From IMG/VR virus record IMGVR_UViG_3300033148_004505, positions 42,665 to 67,051 of that record: a DNA stretch of 24,387 nucleotides, one strand, 5' to 3'. Origin of the DNA: a virus. A program made the position numbers and the translations under genes. The notes below the pieces were generated by a model. It had not been told where the DNA came from. It saw only the letters and a list, made by a program, of their open reading frames with translations, and did not search any database. Shown piece by piece: positions 1 to 8,138 of the stretch. The first letter of the stretch is position 1; each line of letters begins with the position of its first letter.

Positions 1-1155
1 AAAATGACTGAGACTGCAATTATGCAGAGCTTGTTTGAGGAGAAGAAAGCTGACGGAGGTCAGGTTGATGACTCATTTAAGTTTGTAAATCCAATCACTT
101 GGTGGTTGAAGAAGTTTAGTGAGGCTGTTAAACTTTATTCAAAACGTATACTTAGCGTAGCTCCACAAGAAGGAGAAACTTTGTCAGTATTTGAAATTGG
201 GTCTAGAATTAAGAAAAGGGATCGTAAATATAAACAAATTATCGAAGAATTATTTCCTGATGAAAAAATACCTAAATATGAAAAAGGCACGCCATATGTT
301 CCAGAAACACAGTTGGCTATAATTCATAAAGGTGAGGCTGTTATTCCAGCTAAATATAATTTAGGTGGGGAAATTACTAATAAATTACAGAAGTTTGCTT
401 TTGGAGGAACAGTAGGAGGAGTTAATGCTTTATTTAGTATAGAAGCAGCGGCAGAAAAAATAGGGGAGACTATTGTTAAGAAAATTGAGAAAGCTGAAAT
501 AAAACTTCAAGCTCCTAAGGCTGAAGAGTTACCAAAATTAGAAATAAGTAATCTTGATGAACTTAAAAATGTTTTTGGCAGTGGGCCGGTAGGCGCTGAT
601 AAAATAAGTAAGTTGGATAAATTTATTGAAAGTACTAATGATAAGTTGGATAGATTGGAGGAGCAGACTGTTTCTACGGTAGATAAGGTAAAAGTATTAG
701 AGACTAGTACTAGGAAACTTAATCAGTTAGATGAATTGCAGGATGAGGTTATTAATTTAAATAAACAGGTAAACAGTTTAAATGAGAGTATGCAGTTAAT
801 CGAAGAACTTCCTGAATTAAAGGCTAGTTTAGAATCGCTTAAAGAGCAGATTGATGATATGTCTAAATTACATATTAGAAGTAGTTTATCAAAGTTGGAG
901 GGTGAAGTTGCTAGTTTAGCTAGTGAGGTTAAAGGTTTGTATTCTAAGGCTGAGAGAAGCGTAGATTCTGCAGATACGAAATCTTATATTGATACGGCTG
1001 TGCATAATGCTGTTTCTGAATTAAGAAGAGACGAAATAAATCCTGTTAAGGCGTTCATTGATGGGTTAAGTTTAAAGATTAACGATTTGAATTATAAATT
1101 GGATAGCCAATTAGACATTATATATTCTAATATATCTAGATTGGGGTTAGCATAG
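1..1155 (+). CDS. Tape-measure-like tail protein, C-terminal part (5' partial)
   Basis: The frame is open to the first base of the window, no ribosome site is visible before the ATG at 4, and tape measure proteins are usually far longer than 383 residues, so this is probably the C-terminal part of a longer protein. Counting from the ATG at 4, residues 95-116 carry GTPYVPETQLAIIHKGEA followed by VIPA, a motif well known near the C-terminus of phage tape measure proteins. Residues about 205-320 form a long heptad-rich helical stretch rich in Leu, Glu and Lys, predicted coiled coil. Tape measure proteins fill the tail tube lumen and set tail length. The hub-like genes that follow immediately fit the usual tail gene order. 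The alternative is a free-standing coiled-coil tail protein starting at 4. The motif is seen; the role is inferred. Confidence 0.6.
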   Translation, partial: KMTETAIMQSLFEEKKADGGQVDDSFKFVNPITWWLKKFSEAVKLYSKRILSVAPQEGETLSVFEIGSRIKKRDRKYKQIIEELFPDEKIPKYEKGTPYVPETQLAIIHKGEAVIPAKYNLGGEITNKLQKFAFGGTVGGVNALFSIEAAAEKIGETIVKKIEKAEIKLQAPKAEELPKLEISNLDELKNVFGSGPVGADKISKLDKFIESTNDKLDRLEEQTVSTVDKVKVLETSTRKLNQLDELQDEVINLNKQVNSLNESMQLIEELPELKASLESLKEQIDDMSKLHIRSSLSKLEGEVASLASEVKGLYSKAERSVDSADTKSYIDTAVHNAVSELRRDEINPVKAFIDGLSLKINDLNYKLDSQLDIIYSNISRLGLA

Positions 1156-1156
1156 C

Positions 1157-3256
1157 ATGGTGACAGCAGTAGAAGATTATACTAGGTTTTATGAGTGGGA
1201 TGGTGTAGCTGAAAAGTGGATTCGTAAAGAAGAAGCTTTTGATAAAGATTTTCCATCTAAACAACCTGTTGATGGTAAGTCTGTAGCTGCGTGGGTAATT
1301 CAAGATGTTTTTGGTTTAAATTTGGCTAGTTCGATAGATATTGGTAGTTCATTACCAGGCTATGACATTAAGAATAGAGATGCGTATCAGATGATTCAGC
1401 TTTCATTAGCTGGGGAATTATTGAATGAAAAGTTATATGAGTGTTATGCTGATGAATACGGTTTAATAAGGTTTTATGAAGTAGGTAAAGATGTGGCAGA
1501 TTTGGATATTTTATATGCAATTAAGGGAGCTACTTTATCTCGTCAGTGTGATTTGGTAATTGTTTCTGGATACGACCCTCCACCTAAAAAATATGCCGGA
1601 GAAGAATTTGATTTATTGACTTACGCTAATAGTATAGATTATAGCGATATACCGTTTTATTACCAAACTTACCCTACAAATTATCCGCAATATGTTGCGT
1701 GGGGGGATAAGTTTGGTCCAGAATTATGTGACTATTATAAAGAGGGATATATTATATATGGTAATCCATATTTTGATCAAAAAAATATTTTAGTCAAACA
1801 AGGCGTGTATGATCCTAAGAAGTTCGAATCTATTGTCTCTTTTATTTATAAAATAGATATACCATTTTATGAAGCTGGACATACTAATGTTAATTTTAGT
1901 ACTACTTCTCCTAGGATAGAAAGGCTGCCTAGCTTTGGTAAGTTACAAAGAAAGAATTTGATGGTTAATAATAAATATATGCCTGATGTTTGTAGAGAAG
2001 GTAGCTATCCAGATCCTGATAAAGGTGTTTTATTACCATATAGCGATGATCCTAGGTTTTTAGGTGTTAGGGCTGTTTATATATATGGCTATAAAATAAA
2101 ACTTGTGCGTCCTTCACACTATAGAGAGGGCGATAACAGAATAGATGGAGAGGAAGATTTTATTATAGATGTGGACACGACTAAGAGCGAGCCTTTTGCA
2201 CTTAGTGCTGGTACTGATTATATTATAACTAAAGATCCAGCAGGGAGTAATAAATATAGAATTGTTTTTTCTTGTGAAGTTGCAGACGAGTATTTATATA
2301 AATTTGGTGGTGATGTTGATAATATTGAAGCTAGAAACGCTAAAGTTAAAATTTCACCAGCTTCAATTAGAGAAAAAGGCGATGTGACAAAATATGCTGA
2401 CCTTAAAGCCGCTCTTGATTATGCTACTTTTGGTAAACAAGTTAGTGTTTATGGAGTTTTGGCTGATGGGGTAACAGAAGCATCTTCTGATGAAAGTTTT
2501 CCTGCGTGTTTATTTCCATTAGGCGAAGGCAAAATGGCATATGGTGTTGATAAGATTTTAGTAGTTTATGATTGGGACGAGCCGTGTATACATATAACGG
2601 ATGATAGGAATATTGTAACGCGTAGCAATTTGGAGTCAGTCAGTATAAAATTTTATCCGTTAATAAGTAAAGATCCTCCACCTCCAATAGCTACTCATGA
2701 TAAAATATTAGATCCAAGTGAGGCTATTCCAGATGAAGACGTAACGACTGTGGAAGAGTTACAATCTACTGAATATAATCGAGCACTATCGTCTTTAGAG
2801 GCTGGTGATGTTAAATTGACTTTACCATTTATAGATAATGCTGAAGATTGTTTAAAAGTGGCTAGATTTGTAAAGAATTTGCAAGATAAAGTTGCTAAAA
2901 ATGTTACTTATGTGTGCTCACCAGAGTCAAATCCAAGGCTTGGCGATGTTGTGGAGGGGGATTTAATAATTAATTCTATTACATATTCATATCAAGACAG
3001 TAATAGTTATTTTATTAACGTACAGGCCGGACCTATATGGAAAGGTATGTCTAGTTGGGAAACGGCATTATATAAAAATAAAACGGAACAAATACAGTTA
3101 CCGGGAAAGGTCTTAAGTGTACATGAGGACAATTCAAAGTGTTATGTTCTTTTGGATAAATTAGGTTTGATGGAGTGTATTAATCAGACGAAAGAAATTT
3201 TGCAAAAAGGCGATAGAGTTTCTGTTACAGTTTATAATAATCCGGTGGAGAAATAA
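1157..3256 (+). CDS. Putative tail hub / baseplate hub protein (699 aa)
   Basis: Starts one base after the tape-measure-like gene and ends overlapping the next ATG by one base. Residues about 75-110 (AYQMIQLSLAGELL, then a YGLIRFYE strand) resemble the segment of tail hub proteins of the gp27/late-control-D type in which a helix is followed by a strand reading the equivalent of 'D-x-x-G-x-L-x-F'. The central part is beta-rich with many Asp and Tyr. Residues about 555-640 (LPFIDNAEDCLKVARFV, then GDVVEGDLIINSITYSYQ) again look like the late-control-D pattern of a helix followed by a short beta barrel. The last 50 residues, from PGKVLSVHEDNSKCYVLL on, look like a small OB-type barrel. Position after the tape measure supports a tail-tip hub. 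It lacks an obvious first hub domain, which may be supplied by the next gene. Family assignment is by pattern only. Confidence 0.5.
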   Translation: MVTAVEDYTRFYEWDGVAEKWIRKEEAFDKDFPSKQPVDGKSVAAWVIQDVFGLNLASSIDIGSSLPGYDIKNRDAYQMIQLSLAGELLNEKLYECYADEYGLIRFYEVGKDVADLDILYAIKGATLSRQCDLVIVSGYDPPPKKYAGEEFDLLTYANSIDYSDIPFYYQTYPTNYPQYVAWGDKFGPELCDYYKEGYIIYGNPYFDQKNILVKQGVYDPKKFESIVSFIYKIDIPFYEAGHTNVNFSTTSPRIERLPSFGKLQRKNLMVNNKYMPDVCREGSYPDPDKGVLLPYSDDPRFLGVRAVYIYGYKIKLVRPSHYREGDNRIDGEEDFIIDVDTTKSEPFALSAGTDYIITKDPAGSNKYRIVFSCEVADEYLYKFGGDVDNIEARNAKVKISPASIREKGDVTKYADLKAALDYATFGKQVSVYGVLADGVTEASSDESFPACLFPLGEGKMAYGVDKILVVYDWDEPCIHITDDRNIVTRSNLESVSIKFYPLISKDPPPPIATHDKILDPSEAIPDEDVTTVEELQSTEYNRALSSLEAGDVKLTLPFIDNAEDCLKVARFVKNLQDKVAKNVTYVCSPESNPRLGDVVEGDLIINSITYSYQDSNSYFINVQAGPIWKGMSSWETALYKNKTEQIQLPGKVLSVHEDNSKCYVLLDKLGLMECINQTKEILQKGDRVSVTVYNNPVEK

Positions 3257-3858
3257 TGGCGCAATATAGACGACAGGAAATTCGTGCTAAGATTACGATA
3301 GGAGATTTAGTTATTGAAACGCCAGATGTAGTGTCTTTTAATGTAACAAGAGCGAGAGGGCAGATATCAGCCTCGTTTTCTGCTAGCGTTAAAATTGGAC
3401 ATGACAAAGTTTCTGATTCAATTGATGTGTTGGATAAAGGAATTATAATTGAAGCTGGTGTTGCTAATAATTTAAAGAGGATATTTACTGGTATTGTTTA
3501 TAAATGTACTATTAATCCTATTAGAACAGATGCATCTAAAGTTATTTTGAATTTATCTGGTAGAGATGTTATGAGTGTGATGGATGGACAACATATTAAT
3601 CGTCGTGTAAAAACTTATCGTGATGGTAAAAATCCACCAGAGCGTTGGGCTGCAGTTACTGCTGTTGTTAAAAGAGATATACCTCAATCTATGAAATTTC
3701 CAGTTAGGTTAATTGATAAAAAAACTAAAGCAGTTGATAAAATGCCATTTATACCATCATATACTATTAACGATGAAATTGCTAAGCCTATTGACAGGAA
3801 TATACCTGAAATTAATATAGGAGCACCAACTATTGAAAGAGTGATTACGGAGGAATAA
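3256..3858 (+). CDS. Hub first-domain-like tail protein (200 aa)
   Basis: ATG overlaps the previous stop by one base (ATAATG type) with GGTGGAG just upstream. Residues about 20-115 follow the pattern of the N-terminal beta domain of phage tail hub proteins: VVSFNVTRARGQISASFSAS, a GIIIEAG strand, RIFTGIVYK, then VILNLSGRDVMSVMDGQH. The 'F-T-G-x-V ... L-x-G-R-D' pair is the recognisable part. The remaining C-terminal region is basic, then Pro- and Ile-rich, without a recognised domain. In most phages this domain is fused to the front of the hub; here it is a separate gene downstream of the likely hub. It probably assembles at the tail tip with the 699-residue protein. Inference rests on pattern, not on a database match. 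Confidence 0.55.
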   Translation: MAQYRRQEIRAKITIGDLVIETPDVVSFNVTRARGQISASFSASVKIGHDKVSDSIDVLDKGIIIEAGVANNLKRIFTGIVYKCTINPIRTDASKVILNLSGRDVMSVMDGQHINRRVKTYRDGKNPPERWAAVTAVVKRDIPQSMKFPVRLIDKKTKAVDKMPFIPSYTINDEIAKPIDRNIPEINIGAPTIERVITEE

Positions 3859-4259
3859 TGTCTACTGGTAATATTGAGTTACGTGGAGATAATATAATAA
3901 CTTATGTATGTTCTGTTAATGATAAATTAAAAATTTGTCAGCCTACGTATTATCCGCCTGTTGAAATTGATCGTGATAAATATTCTGAAACACAGGCACT
4001 AGGAGGATTTTTCATAGTTTACCCTGAATTGGGTAAGTTTGAGGGTTTTGTTGAAGGAAGTAATATGTGTGTTTATTATCGTCATTTGCGTGCTGGTAAG
4101 CAAATAATTCAATATGTGTCGAGATCATTAGGCGAATATATTTTTTATATTGTTTTAGATGGTATTATTGTTCATGATCATTCTAGTATCCCACAAGGCG
4201 GGCCTGCTTATGCTACTTATTATTCACGTATACCTCAAGAAGAAGAGGAGGAGTTTTAA
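3858..4259 (+). CDS. Hypothetical tail-region protein (133 aa)
   Basis: Start chosen from GGAGG at 3849-3853 and an ATG that overlaps the previous TAA by one base. The protein is beta-rich and Tyr-rich, with three dispersed Cys residues, and ends in an acidic tail (EEEEEF). I do not recognise a family. Its position within a tightly packed run of small genes after the hub genes suggests a minor tail-tip component, possibly an assembly partner. No signal peptide or membrane segment is seen. The acidic tail is encoded by GAA and GAG codons that also form the Shine-Dalgarno site (4248-4253) of the next gene, so part of that acidity may be a by-product of the ribosome site. Confidence 0.6.
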   Translation: MSTGNIELRGDNIITYVCSVNDKLKICQPTYYPPVEIDRDKYSETQALGGFFIVYPELGKFEGFVEGSNMCVYYRHLRAGKQIIQYVSRSLGEYIFYIVLDGIIVHDHSSIPQGGPAYATYYSRIPQEEEEEF

Positions 4260-4865
4260 ATGGGTTTGTGTGAATGTCATATAGTGGGAGCATTTCCACA
4301 TTTACGTAACAGAGGTATAATTTCTGCCACTTTACGTACAAATGTCGAGACTAATATTGTTGGTGATAATATTATACTATATGGACCTACTTTTGGCGAT
4401 CTTAGTATTACTGCGTACGCACCTTTACAGAATGAGACTGTACCGTGTCCTGGTAGAGCAGGGGTTAGTTATAATTGGGATAGGCGATATGATTGTGATA
4501 CTTCTGGTGGGGTTATGAAAGTGTATATGATACCTAGAGGAAACGCTAAAGCATTTATTGAAGGGACAGTTACTAATAAAATATCAATGGAGGAAATTAC
4601 TTCCTATAAATCATTTAGTGCATCAGCAGCTAGCGGTCCTGCTACTCCGTATTTTTATGATATTCATAGAGATGGTTATAATTTTACTTATAGCGGTGAC
4701 CCTATATCAATTTATTTAGAGGATGCTTATGAGTATAAAACGATTTGGTTTTTTAATGATATATTGCCTAATGGTTCAAAATTATATTTACAAAGTTTTA
4801 GTTGGGAGTATACACCGCCAAATGTACCGCAGGTAAGTTATTCATTTTTGTTTTCGTATACATGA
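4260..4865 (+). CDS. Beta-rich tail protein, possible tube-like fold (201 aa)
   Basis: Starts directly after the previous stop, with GGAGGAG at 4248-4253. It ends in TGA, the only TGA stop in the window, with TAG as the next codon. It opens MGLCECH and contains beta strands such as DLSITAYAPL and, near the end, KLYLQSFSWEYTPP followed by VSYSFLFSY. The 231-residue protein encoded at 5627 has a similar order (ISINVTAYAG, then MYITSYSYSKTD, then SWSFQTW). This suggests the two share a fold, perhaps of the tail-tube or tube-initiator type in which a terminal hairpin is conserved. That is inference from a short pattern. No catalytic motif is seen. Confidence 0.55.
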   Translation: MGLCECHIVGAFPHLRNRGIISATLRTNVETNIVGDNIILYGPTFGDLSITAYAPLQNETVPCPGRAGVSYNWDRRYDCDTSGGVMKVYMIPRGNAKAFIEGTVTNKISMEEITSYKSFSASAASGPATPYFYDIHRDGYNFTYSGDPISIYLEDAYEYKTIWFFNDILPNGSKLYLQSFSWEYTPPNVPQVSYSFLFSYT

Positions 4866-4866
4866 T

Positions 4867-4873
4867 AGGAGGG
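4867..4873 (+). promoter_or_regulatory. Ribosome binding site setting the start at 4880
   Basis: AGGAGGG lies six bases before the ATG at 4880. A longer open frame from 4802 overlaps the previous gene and has no such site, so the ATG at 4880 is preferred. Confidence 0.8.
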
Positions 4874-4879
4874 ATATTT

Positions 4880-5188
4880 ATGGATGGAACTTATTATGAT
4901 GCGTATAGATATAGATTACGATCGTCTGGTTTAACACCAACAGGTAGGGGAGAATTTATAGTTCAAACATTTGGCGTTGATAGAAATAAAATACGTTTAT
5001 GGCCAGCTACTACTACTTTACCTAAGAGCGATGATTTTGCCGGTGTATCATTTAATGGAGAGTTTATATCTGCTAATTTTCAGCGTTTACCGTTTTTATC
5101 AAAATTTAATAAGCAGTTATTTAATGGACAAGTTGTGTATAAAGCTGAATTTTTGGATGAAGACGAAATGCCTGGAGGTGGAATTTAA
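4880..5188 (+). CDS. Hypothetical small tail-region protein (102 aa)
   Basis: The start is set by AGGAGGG at 4867-4873; the stop overlaps the next ATG by one base. The protein starts MDGTYYDAYRYRLR and has a mixed basic and aromatic composition, with short beta-prone stretches and a terminal PGGGI. No family is recognised. Tight coupling to both neighbours implies co-translation with the tail-tip genes. The terminal Gly-rich residues are encoded by the ribosome site of the next gene (GGAGG at 5174-5178). Confidence 0.65.
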   Translation: MDGTYYDAYRYRLRSSGLTPTGRGEFIVQTFGVDRNKIRLWPATTTLPKSDDFAGVSFNGEFISANFQRLPFLSKFNKQLFNGQVVYKAEFLDEDEMPGGGI

Positions 5189-5421
5189 TGGTTGAGTTTA
5201 TAGATTGTGGATCATTATCAATTAGTTATGATGCTACTGGTAAAGCATCAGTGTCTTTTTCTGTACTTACTGATTCTAATCGGTTGGTTCAAGACTATAC
5301 AAACAGAGAATGGGGTAGTATTAGATTTGATTGTGTTGTTACTAATGTATCACAACGACCGATTATTGGTAGTCGAAAGTGGTATGAGTGGTCAATTCAA
5401 ATGGAAGGAGTAGGAAATTAA
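5188..5421 (+). CDS. Hypothetical small beta-rich protein (77 aa)
   Basis: ATG overlaps the previous TAA by one base and has GGAGG nine bases upstream. Alternating strands (SLSISYDATGKASVSFSVLT, then GSIRFDCVVTNV, then WYEWSIQMEGVG) suggest one compact beta sandwich or barrel. It has no recognised family. Position among tail-tip genes suggests a minor structural protein. An overlapping open frame at 5207-5413 is a shadow of this gene. Confidence 0.6.
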   Translation: MVEFIDCGSLSISYDATGKASVSFSVLTDSNRLVQDYTNREWGSIRFDCVVTNVSQRPIIGSRKWYEWSIQMEGVGN

Positions 5422-5423
5422 CA

Positions 5424-5615
5424 ATGGTGTGTAACTGTGGTAAGCGTAATGCTTTTAAACCTGTTATAAACATTGTTGAACAATATAAATATTTAAAACC
5501 ACATCAAGTTAAAGCGAGACTAGAAGTTTTTAAGCGTAATTATTGTACTAATTGTAAAAAACGTTATGAGTGCGATTATGATATGTATCTTAATTGTATG
5601 ACAAGGCCGCGATAA
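5424..5615 (+). CDS. Small basic cysteine-rich protein (63 aa), possible zinc knuckle
   Basis: The ATG at 5424 is two bases after the previous stop; GGAAGGAG at 5403-5410 is somewhat far but usable, and an alternative ATG at 5388 would overlap the neighbour by 34 bases. Six Cys residues are present: C3 and C5 near the start, C41 and C44 as CTNC, then C50 and C58. With Lys and Arg richness this looks like a small zinc-binding fold, possibly contacting nucleic acid or acting as a structural clip. The function is unknown. It is one of several Cys-paired small proteins in this operon. Confidence 0.6.
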   Translation: MVCNCGKRNAFKPVINIVEQYKYLKPHQVKARLEVFKRNYCTNCKKRYECDYDMYLNCMTRPR

Positions 5616-5626
5616 GGGGGTAAATT

Positions 5627-6322
5627 ATGTCAGTTATTTTGGGGTCGATGACTCAGGTAATTATTGGGGGCGTTAATTCAGGATTTCAATCTATAAGTTG
5701 GAATATTAATAGACAGCCTAATCGTTTATGGCAGTTAGGGGATTGGTTACCTTGGCGCACTCAGATTGCTACAACTATAAGTATTAATGTGACAGCGTAT
5801 GCTGGTGCTTTGCCACGTTTAGATCAAAATATTATAAGGCCTTCTCAAGCATGCGAATTAAGCCCAGCGTCTATGCATGTTATATTAAATGCATCAGCAT
5901 GTCAGCCTAGCGATGCAATACATTTAGATCAAAATCCTATGTATATTACTAGCTATTCATACTCAAAAACTGATCCTATTGGTTATGGTACAGAGTCATG
6001 GTCGTTTCAAACGTGGTTGGCTTCTGATGTAACTGGAAATGAGTTTATAAACATACCTGCGCCTACTTATGTATTACAAGGTATAACTGAAGGACAGCGT
6101 AGTGGTGATCAATCTGGCATTGATAGAGGCATTGATTTGGTTACTGAAGGCTTGGTTACCGGTCAAGAAGGGAATGTGTCAGCAGGTCCTACAAGTATTG
6201 GCGAAGCTAGTACTATTGAATTGGGTATAGTAACCAGGATTGGTGGGGGTGATTTAGAAGCTGGTGGAAAAGTTGGAACATCTAGTGCTTCTATACCACA
6301 TACACCACTTTATATACAGTAG
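5627..6322 (+). CDS. Beta-rich virion protein, possible tube-like fold (231 aa)
   Basis: A clear AAGGGGG lies before ATG 5627. The N-terminal 145 residues are beta-rich: QVIIGGVNSGFQSISWNI, then ISINVTAYAG, then MYITSYSYSKTD and SWSFQTW. The opening and the terminal hairpin resemble tail tube or tube-like adaptor proteins, and the protein at 4260 repeats the same order. Residues from about 146 on are Gly-, Ser- and Thr-rich with low complexity (repeated 'EG' and 'TG' turns) and look like a flexible tail. No enzymatic motif is seen. It is best described as a structural protein of the tail tip. Confidence 0.55.
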   Translation: MSVILGSMTQVIIGGVNSGFQSISWNINRQPNRLWQLGDWLPWRTQIATTISINVTAYAGALPRLDQNIIRPSQACELSPASMHVILNASACQPSDAIHLDQNPMYITSYSYSKTDPIGYGTESWSFQTWLASDVTGNEFINIPAPTYVLQGITEGQRSGDQSGIDRGIDLVTEGLVTGQEGNVSAGPTSIGEASTIELGIVTRIGGGDLEAGGKVGTSSASIPHTPLYIQ

Positions 6323-6324
6323 AT

Positions 6325-6330
6325 AGGGAG
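6325..6330 (+). promoter_or_regulatory. Ribosome binding site setting the start at 6338
   Basis: AGGGAG lies seven bases before ATG 6338. A GTG at 6332 in the same frame is immediately adjacent to this site and is therefore an unlikely start. Confidence 0.7.
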
Positions 6331-6337
6331 AGTGGTT

Positions 6338-6748
6338 ATGGATTTAAAAGATAGATTTAAATTGGAAATACACTGGGAAAAGGTTGTTTATAATAAGGAT
6401 GGAGTAGCTCAACTTATTAATTGTTATTTGATTGGCCCAGTTTTAAATGAATTGACGCAGCTTAATAATGAGGATTATATATTTTTGGATTTTACTAATC
6501 AATATTGTATATTTATACCGTCATATTATATTGCTAAGTTTTATTGGAGAGGAGTGCATTATTTGGAATCTATTATTAAATTGGATTTTGCTTTATTGGA
6601 GAATAAGTATATTAATTCGGTGCCTAAACTTGAAAATGATGATTTTTTGATTGTTGATACTAGTAATCATACGGATGATAAACACGCTATGTATTTAACT
6701 TATGATGCATATTTAATTAGATATGATAAAATTCCTTATAGTTTTTAG
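6338..6748 (+). CDS. Hypothetical protein (136 aa)
   Basis: Start chosen at ATG 6338 rather than GTG 6332 because of AGGGAG at 6325-6330. The protein (MDLKDRFKLEIHWEKVV...) is acidic, rich in Tyr, Ile and Asn and has alternating strands, with no signal peptide or membrane helix and no recognised motif. It ends next to a gene of identical length (136 residues), but the two show no convincing similarity. The position suggests a small virion or tail assembly protein; nothing in the sequence defines its job. Confidence 0.6.
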   Translation: MDLKDRFKLEIHWEKVVYNKDGVAQLINCYLIGPVLNELTQLNNEDYIFLDFTNQYCIFIPSYYIAKFYWRGVHYLESIIKLDFALLENKYINSVPKLENDDFLIVDTSNHTDDKHAMYLTYDAYLIRYDKIPYSF

Positions 6749-6751
6749 GAG
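6746..6751 (+). promoter_or_regulatory. Ribosome binding site overlapping a stop codon, start at 6757
   Basis: TAGGAG contains the stop of the upstream gene (TAG 6746-6748) and lies five bases before ATG 6757. The in-frame GTG at 6751 starts on the last base of the site and is rejected as the start. Confidence 0.75.
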
Positions 6752-6756
6752 TGTAT

Positions 6757-7167
6757 ATGCCTAGAAATCCTGTTGATAAGTGTAATATAACTTGGGAAAA
6801 TAGATATGGTACAACAGTAAGCGGAAATTTATCTCAGTATAATAGAACTAAATGTATAGAAGATATAGTAGATTTAGCTACTATTCATTCAGGCGGTGCT
6901 GATTGGGTTACTATTCATGATTTTCATTATTATTGTATTAAATGCCCGTATTCAAATGAGGCTGAAGTTCATTATGTTTTAAATACGGATAGGAATTCGC
7001 CTAATTTTTGGAAGGTGGAGGAGGTGCCGATTTCTGAAAGAGCTAAACATACCGCTACTAGCGGTATTATGATACGTTATGTAAGAGGCAATAAGTATGG
7101 CTGGTTGTGTGTAGACCCGAATTGTCCATTTTTTATAAATAATGGGCAGCGGTATTTTTATAGATAA
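6757..7167 (+). CDS. Hypothetical protein with paired cysteines, zinc-ribbon-like (136 aa)
   Basis: ATG 6757 follows TAGGAG at 6746-6751. Cys residues are paired: C60-x2-C63 in YYCIKCPYSNE and C118-x4-C123 in WLCVDPNCPFF, about 55 residues apart, with further Cys at 9 and 33. Two knuckles separated by beta strands suggest a zinc ribbon with a long insert. Family and function are not recognised. An antisense open frame at 6979-7179 is a shadow. The zinc site is inferred from spacing only. Confidence 0.6.
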   Translation: MPRNPVDKCNITWENRYGTTVSGNLSQYNRTKCIEDIVDLATIHSGGADWVTIHDFHYYCIKCPYSNEAEVHYVLNTDRNSPNFWKVEEVPISERAKHTATSGIMIRYVRGNKYGWLCVDPNCPFFINNGQRYFYR

Positions 7168-7181
7168 TAGGAGGAACAATA

Positions 7182-8129
7182 ATGGCTAGAAATATTACTG
7201 TTTATGATTTAGATAACTATCCTGATAATAGTAAAACTGTTACTATTGATCAACAAACTGTTGTACCAGTTGGTGCTGAGGGCGATGAGAAGTGGGTTTT
7301 GTCTTTTACAACCACTGCTTATAGCGATAATACTAATAATACACCAATTCAGGATTTGTATATACAAGAGATCAAATGTGGGTGGGTGAAGAGCTCTGGA
7401 TTGGTTAGTTTAGGAGGCTATAAGACTTCTTCGACTAGTAAAAAGCTAGGTGTTAAAATCGATAATAGCTCTCAATATTATTATGTAGAATTAGATGAAG
7501 GTATCGGTGGCGGCGATAACATAGCAGATGCTTTGGAAAGTGCTATTAGAGCTGTTCCTTTGGCGTCTGGTGTGTGGAATTCTAGTGATGACGCACTTGC
7601 TTATAAAAATGCGATAGTTAAATATGAAAATAATAAATTTTATATAGTATCAGGAAATATGGGTGACTCATATATAGGCAATTCAAAATCATCGGTTAAA
7701 GTTACCGCCTCTGGTTCTGATACTATGTACAGGGATTTAGGGTTCGATCTCGGTGTTGATAGTGAAACATTAGCTAATCAAACTACTATGGAGACTTTAT
7801 TGGCACAAGATTATAGTTCTGGATCACAGTATTTATATGTAACTGCTTTAACTGGTATAAATGCTAACGACTGTTGTTTGATTACTGATGGTACTAATGT
7901 AGACTATTTTCAAGTAATAGCTGTCAGCGGTACTAGATTAACTGTACCTACTAATGTTATTAACGGGTTTGATGCAATTTCGCATAGTTACACTGCGAAT
8001 AGAGCTAAAGTACAAGTATTGCGTTATCAAGATCCGGATGGCGAGCCTAATACTTATCATAACACTATCGATTCAATAACTAGATTTGGTATAATGAGCA
8101 TTGTTAATCAAATAGATTTTAGCTCATAA
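7182..8129 (+). CDS. Modular tail/appendage structural protein (315 aa)
   Basis: AGGAGG at 7169-7174 precedes ATG 7182. Three parts are visible. Residues 1-60 carry VPVGAEGDEKWVL, shared with the start of the 171-residue protein at 9056. Residues 88-189 form a module with LGVKIDNSSQYYYVEL, an Ala/Ile helix, then NKFYIVSGNMG and a closing DLGFD; it recurs in the 533-residue protein at 15393 and resembles the 'flagellin hook IN' or DUF3383-type phage pattern ('l-x-I-x-S-x-x-x-G-x-x-S-x-v'). Residues 213-280 form a beta module (SQYLYVTALTGINANDCCLI, then YFQVIAVSGTRLTV) that recurs in the three tandem paralogs downstream. No enzyme motif is present. It is probably a virion surface or tail appendage protein. 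Confidence 0.6.
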   Translation: MARNITVYDLDNYPDNSKTVTIDQQTVVPVGAEGDEKWVLSFTTTAYSDNTNNTPIQDLYIQEIKCGWVKSSGLVSLGGYKTSSTSKKLGVKIDNSSQYYYVELDEGIGGGDNIADALESAIRAVPLASGVWNSSDDALAYKNAIVKYENNKFYIVSGNMGDSYIGNSKSSVKVTASGSDTMYRDLGFDLGVDSETLANQTTMETLLAQDYSSGSQYLYVTALTGINANDCCLITDGTNVDYFQVIAVSGTRLTVPTNVINGFDAISHSYTANRAKVQVLRYQDPDGEPNTYHNTIDSITRFGIMSIVNQIDFSS

Positions 8130-8133
8130 GGAG
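8128..8133 (+). promoter_or_regulatory. Ribosome binding site in front of the homing endonuclease gene
   Basis: AAGGAG lies five bases before ATG 8139 and overlaps the stop of the 315-residue gene. The 171-residue gene downstream of the endonuclease has only a weak site of its own, so this may be the site that once served it. Confidence 0.6.
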
Positions 8134-8138
8134 ATTAT

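Noticed and set aside
4863-4868. TGA directly followed by TAG, raising the idea that TGA is read as Trp
   Set aside because: No other gene in the window contains an in-frame TGA, and Trp is encoded by TGG throughout; this is simply a double stop.
4802-4879. N-terminal extension of the 102-residue protein
   Set aside because: It would overlap the upstream gene by 64 bases, and AGGAGGG at 4867-4873 points to the ATG at 4880.
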